Assembly (NCBI GenBank): GCA_023853785.1
Contig: JAJIRX010001057.1
Coordinates: 1 to 11,322 of the forward strand
Direction of reading: 5' to 3'
Length of the DNA stretch: 11,322 bases
Source: Psilocybe azurescens
Taxonomy: Eukaryota > Basidiomycota > Agaricomycetes > Agaricales > Agrocybaceae
In this document: in pieces, positions 1-6,995 of the stretch
How the letters are laid out: every line of letters starts with the position of its first letter
Numbering within the stretch: the first letter of the stretch is position 1
Position numbers and translations under genes: made by a program
The notes under the pieces: model-generated
The model's input: only the letters and a program-made list of their open reading frames with translations
Told to the model about the DNA's origin: nothing
Databases searched by the model: none

Positions 1-368
1 TCTTGTCTGGACACTCCTCCAACTACCGAACAACAACACAATCACAAACATGCAAACCCCTCCTCCACCCATACCTCTGTGACTCGCAATCGAACTAGAA
101 CCTCGCCGCTGCACACAGTAGAGCACACAGTGGCGGCAGCTGGACGTGTGCTGTTACCCACCGCCTTTCCTCAAGCGAACACTGTCAAACGAATGTGTGC
201 ACCTTGTCATCCAGCAGCACAGAGCCAGCAGGCACAGATATGGTGGGAGCGGGAGCGGATGGGAGTTAGCGTGGGTAGTGCGGGGGGTACGAAGGTATGC
301 AGAGGATGTCAGGGAAGAAGGGAAGGGGAAGAAAGCGCAGCCTTGGCACATTGCCCATCCCACAATAC

Positions 369-477
369 ATGCAGCTCTTGAGGAAGTGTACCTCCGTGGG
401 GATCATCTTGTTGTTGAGCCGCCTGAGCTCAGTGAGCAGGGTGTTGATGAACGCCAGTGCAGCGGGTACTGGCGGGA
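369..477 (-). CDS. Candidate internal exon, unknown protein
   Basis: Read on the minus strand, this block is open in one frame and gives a helix-like peptide with core AFINTLLTELRRLNNKMIPT followed by EVHFLKSC. It is richer in GC than the sequence around it. A possible acceptor (CTTGAG) precedes it and a possible donor (GTATTG) follows. The donor of the next exon upstream (558-679) leaves one base, and this exon begins with two, so the phases fit. A better-looking acceptor (CATACAG) lies ten bases upstream but would put the exon in a different frame. I do not recognise the family and assign no function. The exon could be a fragment of a broken gene or a chance open frame. Confidence 0.28.
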
Positions 478-557
478 CTCAAGTTGTCTGTATGTATGAT
501 AACAATAACTTAGCATATGAAAACCAAAAATTAGAATTATGACAATAAAGCGTATAC

Positions 558-679
558 GCAGCCCATTCAGGAAGATGCGCTTCTCTTCTTCTCTTTCTTC
601 ACAGACAATATTGTCTGTCAGTGCTTTATCTGCACTTCTGGAAGTCCAGGATTGCAGCAGTAGTCCAGGAGTGTGCGGA
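558..679 (-). CDS. Candidate internal exon, unknown protein
   Basis: On the minus strand a textbook acceptor (branch-like GATCTAAC, then a pyrimidine tract ending CTCTGCCCAG) opens this 122-nt block, and a GTATAC donor closes it. One frame is open throughout and contains the charged stretch DNIVCEEREEEKRIFLNGL. It joins in phase to the candidate exon at 369-477 across an intron of about 80 nt. A competing frame in the first half also looks protein-like (RTLLDYCCNPGLPEVQ) but soon meets a stop, so either the frame choice is unsure or the exon carries a shift. The product is not recognised. Confidence 0.23.
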
Positions 680-791
680 CTGGGCAGAGGAGTAATCATG
701 GGTTAGATCAATGATGAGATCAGGTCTGAGTCACTGCGTTCGGCGTGAGCGGAGTTTGTGGATGTGTGTTGCTTTATTTCTTCTCCTTGCT

Positions 792-836
792 AGCACTCCT
801 TGCTCTCTCTCTCCCCCCCCCCTGCCTCCCTCTTCG
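792..836. repeat. Polypyrimidine tract with C10 run
   Basis: A C/T-rich low-complexity stretch contains a short CT microsatellite and ten consecutive C residues at 813-822. It has no coding meaning. Around it, 700-1140 is mostly low-complexity sequence. A minus-strand frame at 876-1001 has a protein-like stretch (VLHKHLYCMFLSNGFVLCTR), but its splice phase does not join the candidate exon at 558-679, so I do not call it. Confidence 0.8.
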
Positions 837-1020
837 TGTCTGTGTTTTCTTTCCTTTGATTTGGCTCACAGCAACCTCTCCCATTTTTATATCCCTCTCC
901 CAGCTCTCATGCAAGATCAACATGGCACACAGCCTTGTGCACAGCACAAACCCATTGCTCAAGAACATGCAGTACAGGTGCTTGTGAAGCACATGAATGT
1001 GCTAGAGCATGCAGAGGCTA

Positions 1021-1065
1021 GGTGTTGGGTTGGGGTTGGGTTGGTGTGTTAGTGTGTTAGTGAAT
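1021..1065 (+). repeat. G-tract and GT-rich simple repeat
   Basis: Closely spaced G-runs separated by TT (GGG, GGGG, GGG, GG at 1027-1044) run into a degenerate GTGTTA repeat. The spacing could support a G-quadruplex on this strand. It resembles degenerate telomere-like sequence, but the unit is not TTAGGG. A T12 run lies a little downstream at 1129-1140. Confidence 0.6.
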
Positions 1066-2194
1066 TAATGGATTGGGTTTTCAGAAGGGAGGAGAGCACA
1101 TACGAATACCTTACATTGTAATCCAAGCTTTTTTTTTTTTGCTTTTGCCTTTGTCTTCAGTCGCTCTTTTTTCTCTCTTTATATTTGCCATTCCCGTTCC
1201 GTTCCCACTGAGTTCATTCCTATTGTCAGTTCAATTTCAATTCAGCAAAATAATCTGCTAGCAGCACTCACAATTCCGTTTACTGCTGACAACTTGAACC
1301 ACGCCGCAGAGTCTTGCAGGCTTGCTTCTGCCAGTGTTCAACAACTTTCTTTGTGCTTCAATTCACCGGCGCTGGCGCTGCACAAATGCACAAATGAACT
1401 GATTATATAAGGTGCTGATGGGACTCTCCACCTTTCTATCGGAGTGAAATGACAGAACGACTCAGAGTCCGTGAATAAGGAGAAGCTAATATTTGTCAAT
1501 GGACTGTAGCCCAGAATTATAGCTACAGTGAACAATGAAGAGAGTGACCCTCGAGACAGAAACAGAAATTCAATAATTTGAAAAGTGCGTGAAATGACTA
1601 TTCTGTGCGCATACTAATAATTGCTGGCTGTCCCTGGATTCTGAATTTGCGACTTTATTAAAGTAGTGTAGATTATTATTAACGAGTCTTGAAAAACATG
1701 ATGATACCATCTTTAATGCTTCAAGAGACCCACCAAAGCCTGTGCGCACAGAAGGAACAATAGACAGTAACCAAGGGTCCTGATAAGGTAGCATAGACTA
1801 TAGACGAGCTGCGGCGTCGATACATAGTACTTTCTCACTTATTTCCCTCACTTTCCTCTCACCGCCGTCACCAGAATAGTGAGTATGTAATAGTTACTGC
1901 ATGCATGATGCATGATGTATAAGAGAACTAGGAGGAGCATGTGCGTGTTTTCCAAATAGTTACTGTGTGCAGAACGAGGAGAAGCAAGTACATATTTTCA
2001 CCATACTGCCAATACATAAGTTCTCAAACATCATATCCTGTTTCTCCACTATGACGAAGACAAACTATCTGTTCTTTGCACCTGCAACTTCTAGTGCTGA
2101 TAGGGACAGGCAGACAAGAGAATTGGATGGCTTAGATTTTTCACTCACAGGTTCCTGATGACTCCAATGCAGCGTAATATGAATGTCACTGGCA
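1066..2194. other. No recognisable gene; anonymous sequence
   Basis: I see only short open frames with no convincing splice sites or domains. Small simple-sequence patches occur, such as the TGCATGCATGATGCATGATG stretch near 1900. A TATA-like TATATAAG near 1404 has no supported gene downstream. Confidence 0.6.
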
Positions 2195-2573
2195 TTAATG
2201 TCGCCTTGGGTGAAACACGGCCAGAATCAAGCAAACCAGCACAAGTAGATTGGATGTAATTATACCTACGGCTTCTTTAATTAAATGAATCAGTATTCTA
2301 GTTTGTGGCTGTGGATATGGGAAGAGTAGCTCACTTCGGCATGACATGTCATTATCCGTACCACAAGAGTGCCGGGTCCAACAACATATCCACCATATGA
2401 GACGGTACAGAGAGCAATAGACACGATCAGGGTTATTGAGTTGGCAGAGAATACCAGCTGTACCGAAGACGCTTGTTCGCAATAAGATTGATGTCCCATG
2501 GCTGATGTACAGGTATTGTGATCAGTGCAATATTGCCAATCACATCCACTGCCACATGTAATCTTAATGAGAA
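2195..2573 (-). CDS. Putative two-exon 3' gene end: Cys-rich, membrane-anchored protein
   Basis: Model on the minus strand: exon 2573-2362, intron 2361-2309, exon 2308-2195 ending in TAA. The 53-nt intron starts GTACGG and ends in a pyrimidine-rich TTCCCATATCCACAG, and it falls between codons, so both frames join without a shift. The joined product is about 107 residues and is open at its N end, where a weak acceptor (GACTAG) precedes 2573. The first 31 residues hold five Cys (positions 6, 10, 15, 21, 31). A hydrophobic stretch with Gly (ITLIVSIALCTVSYGGYVV) follows. The second exon holds a stronger membrane-like segment (AVGIITSNLLVLVCLILAVF) and ends in the short basic tail HPRRH. This suggests the C end of a surface protein, but I do not recognise the family. 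Upstream exons were not found in 2574-2845. Alternatively, this is a pseudogene or a chance frame. Confidence 0.35.
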
Positions 2574-2845
2574 CTAGTCAATTGCACAAACTCCATAGTG
2601 ATGACTCTGGCTCTTGAACAACAAAGTACAAGCACTATTAATTTAAGAACTTTATATTTAATAAAATCTACAATTAGTTTGTCTGATTTGACCACCTCAA
2701 GTGTGACCTTGGATCAGACACTGATATCAGCCAGGTCCAACAACCCTTGGACATCGGATAGCCCATTGATTCAAACAGTTGAGATATTACATGTACATGT
2801 ATGATGTATTGTGTATTCTCAGCAACATGATAGTTTTATTCTCCT
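2574..2845. other. Spacer before minisatellite; no supported gene
   Basis: A plus-strand frame at 2598-2804 and a short minus-strand frame are open, but neither has splice sites or motifs that would choose between them. If the gene model at 2195-2573 is real, this should be intron or should hold an upstream exon. Confidence 0.4.
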
Positions 2846-3068
2846 TGATGATGAGTCAGCAGCATGTATTCTCCTTTACATGATGAGTCAGCGTGTATTC
2901 TCTTTACATGATGAGTTGTATTCTCCTTTACATGATGAGTCAGCATGTATTCTCCCTACATGATGAGTCAGCGTGTATTCTCCTTTACATGATGAGTCAG
3001 CATGTATTCTCCTTTACACATGATGAGCGTGTATTCTCCTTTACATGATGAGTCAGCGTGTATTCTCT
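2846..3068 (+). repeat. Minisatellite, 8 units of about 28 bp
   Basis: Units follow the pattern TGATGAGTCAGC, CATGTATTCTCC or CGTGTATTCTCC, then TTTACA. The TGAG core recurs at 2852, 2884, 2912, 2936, 2964, 2993, 3024 and 3049, so spacing is 24-32 bp. Six units keep the intact TGAGTCAGC; the units at 2912 and 3024 have lost it. Units touch one another with no unique spacers, so this is a tandem array and not a CRISPR. Confidence 0.93.
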
Positions 3069-3471
3069 TTGACATTCACTCATGTGACCTTAACATGGAC
3101 TGCAAAATTCTGCTTAGTACCACCCTGTCCATTTGTATGCTGTAGCCCTGTAATAATATACACTGAGTCCTGTAAAAGCAGCAATAGTGAAAGCTAATAG
3201 AACCAATGAACCAGACAAGTCTAATATAGGACAGTCAGTACTTCAGTGCAGGTGAACAGAGTGACAAACTCTGTTTATTTAAACAGGTTCTGAGTGAGAG
3301 TAGGTATTAGTAGTGTAAAGTAGTAGGTTCTTTAGCTTGGATAAAATTTGCAGATTTGAGTATACCAATGTTTCAAGGATATAATAAGGATGTCCCATGC
3401 CAAAAATTAGTGAAATCGGCGGTCCCATTCTCGAGATATGAAGGGGAGGGGAAGGAGGAAGGGTACATACA
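3069..3471. other. Anonymous sequence with one small perfect hairpin
   Basis: No gene is supported here. At 3255-3275 AACAGAGT and ACTCTGTT form an 8-bp perfect inverted repeat around a 5-nt loop. Near 3390-3440, wording of the type 'CCAAAAATTAGTGAAATCGG ... CTCGAGATATG' resembles degenerate interspersed-repeat sequence, but I cannot assign a family. Confidence 0.5.
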
Positions 3472-3582
3472 AGATATTCAAATCTGGCTCACCAACTTAG
3501 AATGTGGTATCCACATACTCATATTCACTCCTTGATTATGGAAAAATATGTTTTGTAGATGGTGAACCCAAACTGAATATCT
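3472..3582. repeat. Imperfect inverted repeat, about 25-bp arms
   Basis: The left arm (3472-3496) and the reverse complement of the right arm (3558-3582) match at about 19 of 25 positions. Both begin AGATATTCA, and both have TCACCA near the other end. They enclose about 60 bp. A third AAGATATTCA lies at about 3622. This may be a small fold-back element or the relic of one. Confidence 0.55.
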
Positions 3583-3732
3583 TTGGATGGAGGGGAAGGC
3601 TGGATACTGTTGTGCTCAAAAGATATTCATCATCAACTTTGGGATTCCAAAACTAGTTCCTCGTAGTCAGGGACATCTTGGGAGCCCATTACAATCATTT
3701 TGGAAGACTCCCATGTGTGCTGAATATTTTCA

Positions 3733-3882
3733 GGCAGAGGAGGAGGACCAATGGTCAGTGATGATTGAAAATATTCATGTGATTGTTGAGAGGCTAATAA
3801 ATGATCATTTTGTGAATTAGTACCCTAGGAATACATATTCCATGTGTGTTTTAGTATGGGGAGATGCTCCCAAAGGACAAGG
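3733..3882 (+). repeat. Dispersed repeat, copy a
   Basis: First of three related copies (also 4394-4520 and 4707-4860). Shared blocks are TGGTCAGT, ATTCATGTGATTGTTGAGAG, GCTAATAAAT and AATACATATTC. In one plus-strand frame the copies encode similar peptides around VIVERLIN. In this copy the frame is open from 3587 and stops at 3820. The shared GCTAATAAAT contains AATAAA, a possible polyadenylation signal. Family unknown. Confidence 0.8.
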
Positions 3883-3894
3883 ATGGTAGCATTG

Positions 3895-4050
3895 GTAGGT
3901 GGAAGGCAGAGGCAGAGGCAGAAGGCAGAAGCGGACTCGGAATGCAAAACATAGGTCAGAGCAGGATGTGGTGATAGAAGTGGGAGGCAGAGGTCAGAGT
4001 GCAGGTGGAGTCAGAGTGCAAGGCGGAGGTGGGAGCAGAATGCGGATGGG
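3895..4050 (+). repeat. Degenerate purine-rich GGCAGAG / GAGTGC repeats
   Basis: Short units such as GGCAGAGGCAGA, GGTCAGAGTGCAGGTGGAG and GAGTGCAAGGCGGAGG recur irregularly. Read on the opposite strand they resemble the CACTCTGCACTCC sequence of 4973-5258. The junction GAGGTGGGAGCA followed by ATTATCAC is also found near 4945-4985, so copies a and c of the dispersed repeat share this downstream flank. Confidence 0.65.
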
Positions 4051-4229
4051 ACAACACGGTATATTCAGATAACATTATCACTGATAGAAGTGCACACCTC
4101 TGTGGAATATTTCTACTGACACACAGTACAAAGTGTATGAAGCAAGTTCAACTTTTAATTAGTTACTATCACTACTGCTACTACTTTCACTCTCCTAGTC
4201 CTCATCTTCCTCTGAAAGCACTCCACTTT

Positions 4230-4393
4230 TCACACCGCATTTGTTGACATTTCCAACTTTCCTCAGTCCGCTTTTTGCCTTTTGGATTTTTGAACTCCGC
4301 TTTTCCGACTTGCGCTCACCACACTCAGTCCGCACTCAGCCTGCACTCAGTTCGCTTTTTTCCGCTTTTTAGTCCACATTTTAATCTTTCAGC
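4230..4393 (+). repeat. Degenerate CACTCAGTCCGCTTTT-type repeats
   Basis: Irregular short units such as CAGTCCGCTTTTTG, CACTCAGTCCGCACTCAG and TTCCGCTTTTTAGTCC continue after copy b at 4531-4700. They look like slippage-driven low-complexity sequence, not coding sequence. Confidence 0.65.
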
Positions 4394-4520
4394 AAGGGGA
4401 TGGAGGACAGCTGGTCAGTCTATTGAAATATATATTGATGTGATTGTTGAGAAGCTAATAAATAAAAACTACTTTACCAATGGAAAGAAATTGTGGAAGG
4501 GGAAATATGAGTCCTGTTTT
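4394..4520 (+). repeat. Dispersed repeat, copy b
   Basis: Matches copies a and c: GGGGATGGAGGACAGC, TGGTCAGT, TGATGTGATTGTTGAGAAGC, TAATAAAT. The matching frame reads DVIVEKLIN, with R to K relative to the other two copies. It is flanked on both sides by the AGTCCGCTTTT low-complexity sequence. Confidence 0.8.
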
Positions 4521-4530
4521 CAAACATTTT

Positions 4531-4700
4531 AGTCCGCTTTTCAGGCCACTTTTAGATTAGTTTGGACAGCTTTTGAGACCGCTTTAGTCCGCTTTTGAGA
4601 CGGCTCTCAGTCCGCTTTGGACCCTTTGGACCCCTTTTGGACCAGTTTGGACCACTTTGACACACGCTTTTCAGGCCACTTTTTAGTCTAGTCTTTTTAG
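4531..4700 (+). repeat. Degenerate AGTCCGCTTTTGAGA / TTTGGACC repeats
   Basis: Short units AGTCCGCTTT, GAGACCGCTTT, GAGACGGCTCTCAGTCC and TTTGGACC recur with a period of roughly 10-24. A block reading CTTTTCAGGCCACTTTT occurs near both ends (about 4537 and 4667), followed by TTAGAT and TTAGTC, so the stretch may be a local duplication. Confidence 0.7.
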
Positions 4701-4706
4701 TATTTT

Positions 4707-4860
4707 AGAAAGGGGATAGAGAACACCTATGGTCAGTTATATTAAAAGTATTCATGTAATTGTTGAGAGGCTAATAAATAGTTATTGTGTGATTGAGTAG
4801 CCTGGAAATACATATTCTGTGTCTTTTAAGTCTAGGGAGATATTCCCTGAGGAAGACAAG
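4707..4860 (+). repeat. Dispersed repeat, copy c
   Basis: Shares AAGGGGATAGAG, TGGTCAGT, ATTCATGTAATTGTTGAGAG, GCTAATAAAT, AATACATATTCTGTGT and GGGAGAT with copies a and b. The equivalent frame reads IHVIVERLIN but is interrupted upstream by a stop, so the peptide, if ever coded, is not intact here. Confidence 0.8.
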
Positions 4861-4972
4861 AAAAGTGATATTGGAGGACAGGTGGGAGAGAAGATGGAAA
4901 TGGAAGGTGGTTATAAAAATCAAAGTAAGACCAGAAAGCAGAGAGGAGGTGGGAGCAAGAACTGCATGCACA

Positions 4973-5258
4973 CTGACATTATCACCGCACTCCAACAATA
5001 TTTCTGAACACTTACATCATCAGCGCCCTCTGCACTCAACCCATCTGCTCCTGCACTCCAACACCATCACCGCACTCTGCACTCCTACAATATTTATGGA
5101 CACCGACACCACTACCGCCCTCTGCATTCCGACACCATCACTGCACTCTGCACTCCAACACCATTACCACACTTGGCACTCCTACAATATTTCTGGACAC
5201 TGACATCATCCCCACCCTCTGCACCCACTGTGTCACTGCACTGCACTCTTACAATATA
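4973..5258 (+). repeat. Tandem array, about 95-bp period with ~22-bp subunits
   Basis: ACAATAT recurs at about 4995, 5087, 5184 and 5250, usually followed by a TTTCTGGACAC-like stretch and GACACCATCAC. Inside each period, CACTCTGCACTCC and AACACCATCACCG sub-blocks repeat. A 136-codon plus-strand frame crosses the array only because the repeat lacks stops in that frame, and I do not treat it as a gene. Confidence 0.8.
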
Positions 5259-5687
5259 TACATGCTTATAAAATTCATAGAAAAATACTGCTTCTTGAAA
5301 CCTTACTCCTTCTATTCTTCTCAAACCCCATATGTCTCATAGGTAATCTCATTCTTTTCCCTCACATTTCTACCATTACTTGCACCTACCCCTTTGTTTG
5401 GATTCAGTACGATGAATGCCAGAGTGTGTCACTCATTTCCTTGACCATACTAATGTCTGATATTCTGAGCTTACAGTGGATCATTATAATTTGTCTTGGA
5501 CATACATCAGCCCTTTCATGCTTGTACTGAACCATTCTCCTCATTATTCTCTTTCTGAATGCACATATACGATCTCAGTTTCTCCATCTCACTCACCTAA
5601 TTCTAAGAGAATACAGCTCCAGAATGCTAAATTATTATGTAGCATCTCAATGCTATGCCTCTTCAAATCCAACTATGCAGAGACGTT
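5259..5687. other. No recognisable feature
   Basis: A plus-strand frame is open at about 5476-5736 but shows no motif, splice site or composition change. I see no repeat that matches elsewhere in the window. Confidence 0.5.
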
Positions 5688-5903
5688 TCAGCATTTGGAG
5701 GATTGGAGGTGGCAAAGTAGGTTGAGCTGCTCATGAAAAACTGATTGTTGTGCTTGACCAGGTGGTAGTGCATAATATGGCGGATAATCAGATACTGAAG
5801 GCGGTTCATGGGGAGACCTTGAAGTGGAATCATACACATCAATTCCATACCAGTCAGTTGGGTCATTGCTACTCAAGAAGGTACTGCTGCATGGACAATG
5901 ATA
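5688..5903 (-). CDS. Candidate 3' exon: Pro/Tyr-rich tail with PPYY motif
   Basis: On the minus strand this frame is open for about 71 codons and ends in TGA at 5688-5690. It is rich in Pro, Ser, Tyr and acidic residues: NDPTDWYGIDVYDSTSR followed by SPHEPPSVSDYPPYYALPPG. PPYY fits the PPxY ligand motif for WW domains, known in cytoplasmic tails and adaptor proteins. Possible acceptors lie at CCATGCAG and CTTGAG near 5880-5886. The 5' part runs into module A of the interspersed element (from about 5880), so the upstream gene may be truncated or the exon may sit beside an intronic insertion. Protein unknown. A second frame on the same strand is also open, which lowers confidence. Confidence 0.33.
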   Translation of the reverse strand, partial: YHCPCSSTFLSSNDPTDWYGIDVYDSTSRSPHEPPSVSDYPPYYALPPGQAQQSVFHEQLNLLCHLQSSKC

Positions 5904-6127
5904 TTATCTTCAAATAAGTGTTGTAGCCCAGGCAACTAGTACTTTCCACTATTATAATTGGTACAGCAAAGGCTAGACAGTACACAGCATTTCATTCCTT
6001 TTCTGATAGTCTTTTCTATTATCACAAGCCAAATTATCTATTTAGTCTATAAAAACAGCCTTGTACCTTAGAATAGGAACCAATGACTATACACCCCTGA
6101 TTTTATATCAGAATCTACTCTGAATAT
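5880..6127 (+). mobile_element. Modular element copy I, module A
   Basis: Aligns over about 245 bp, at roughly 80% by eye, with 8876-9128. Shared landmarks are TGATATTATCTTCAAATAAG, CTAGTACTTTCCACTATTAT, CATCTATTTAGTCTAT or its TTATCTATTTAGTCTAT variant, AGAATAGGAACCAA and TATCAGAATCTACT. There is no coding potential. It is the left block of the A-B-C architecture. I could not define an exact left end. Confidence 0.85.
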
Positions 6128-6381
6128 CCAGCATATTTGTTGCCTTATATCTTGTTGAAAAATAAAGTTATAAAGGGAACTCCACGGGTCACCCGCGGAT
6201 AAATGACGGATAGTTAATTATAGTCAGATAGCCACAAATTGTATCCATTTTTACAATTTATTTCATGCAAACCGGTTGAGAACTAACCAAGTTATACCCT
6301 CTGCAAGTTTGTGGAACTTAGATCCAGTGGTAGTCATGTGAGCTCAACACTGATGGCGGGTATGCCAAATTTGGAAATTCA
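6128..6381. other. Copy I spacer between modules A and B
   Basis: This spacer does not match the longer spacer of copy II (9129-9788). It contains a short palindrome, CGGGTCACCCG, at about 6188. No gene or other feature is seen. Confidence 0.5.
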
Positions 6382-6679
6382 CCAAATTAGATGACTGCTG
6401 CTGAGAAATCGTAATGTCACGGCATCAGTTTGCGTCACTTTCGGCTCAAACTTGGCAGGAGTATAGCTCTCTCGATTCTACACTGATTTGCACAAAAAAG
6501 TTCTAAAAATAAGGTAAAATTTTTGCTATATACTAATTACATAAAACTCTGTGAAAATTTACAGGTAACCCATGCAGTTCCCATAGTGAGAAGTGAGAAA
6601 GAGAATAAGGGATCTTCTTGGCAGTGTGCCAAACTATATACTACTAAAACAAGGGCTCTATGTTTGTGATTCAAACTTT
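6382..6679 (+). mobile_element. Modular element copy I, module B
   Basis: Matches 9789-10000 through CCAAATTAG, TTGGCAGGAGT, GGGATCTTCTT, CCAAACTATATACTACT, ACAAGGGCTCTATGTTTGTG and ATTCAAACTTT. Copy I carries about 87 bp (roughly 6467-6553) that copy II lacks. Module B leads directly into the C tandem array in both copies. Confidence 0.85.
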
Positions 6680-6995
6680 GTCTAATCTAATCAATACATC
6701 TGTGACATGCAGAGAACTTGCCATTGTAGACCCCAATCAAACAAGTTTGACTGCTTATTATGAAGATCACGTGCTGACCTTGGATTGTTGTGAGGTCCTC
6801 ACGTGATCACCATCAAAATCGAGAATATCTGGGTCCTGTCTGATCTAATCAATACATCTATGATGTGCAGAAAACTTGCTCCAATCAAACAAGTTTGACC
6901 GCTTATTATGAAGATCACGTGCTGACCTTGGATTGTTGTGAGGATCCTCATGTGATTACCATCAAAAATCGAGAATATCTGGCCTGTCTAATCTA
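6680..6995 (+). repeat. C array copy I: units 1, 2 and start of unit 3
   Basis: Unit 1 is 6680-6837 and unit 2 is 6838-6985. Unit 3 starts at 6986 (GTCTAATCTA) and resumes at 8084 after an insertion. Each full unit runs GTCTAATC, CAATACATCT, GATGTGCAG, ACTTG, CAATCAAACAAGTTTGAC, GCTTATTATGAAGATCACGT, TGACCTTGG, a C/T-rich CACGTG-type arm, and ATCAAAA. Unit 1 carries the first-unit signature CCATTGTAGACCCC, shared only with unit 1 of copy II. Confidence 0.9.

Noticed and set aside
1..381. Plus-strand open frame entering from the left edge, about 126 codons
   Set aside because: Low-complexity Thr/His/Gly/Arg composition, no recognisable domain and no splice signals. The minus strand over part of the same stretch gives more protein-like peptides.
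1021..1044. Interstitial telomere repeat
   Set aside because: G-runs separated by TT do not give a regular TTAGGG or other known telomere unit, and the stretch is very short.
1402..1412. TATA box (TATATAAG)
   Set aside because: No supported transcript or coding start lies downstream on that strand, and such strings are common in AT-rich DNA.
2371..2745. Repeated exon sign: GCCGGGTCCAACAAC (2371) and GCCAGGTCCAACAAC (2731)
   Set aside because: Similarity is limited to about 15 bp with no extension, which is expected by chance in a window of this size.
2846..3068. Possible CRISPR array
   Set aside because: The repeats are contiguous with a period near 28 bp and no unique spacers, there are no cas genes, and the context is eukaryotic.
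4793..5203. 136-codon plus-strand open frame, the longest in the window
   Set aside because: Its second half is the tandem array at 4973-5258 read through without stops and its first half is dispersed repeat copy c. The product is a repeat artefact.
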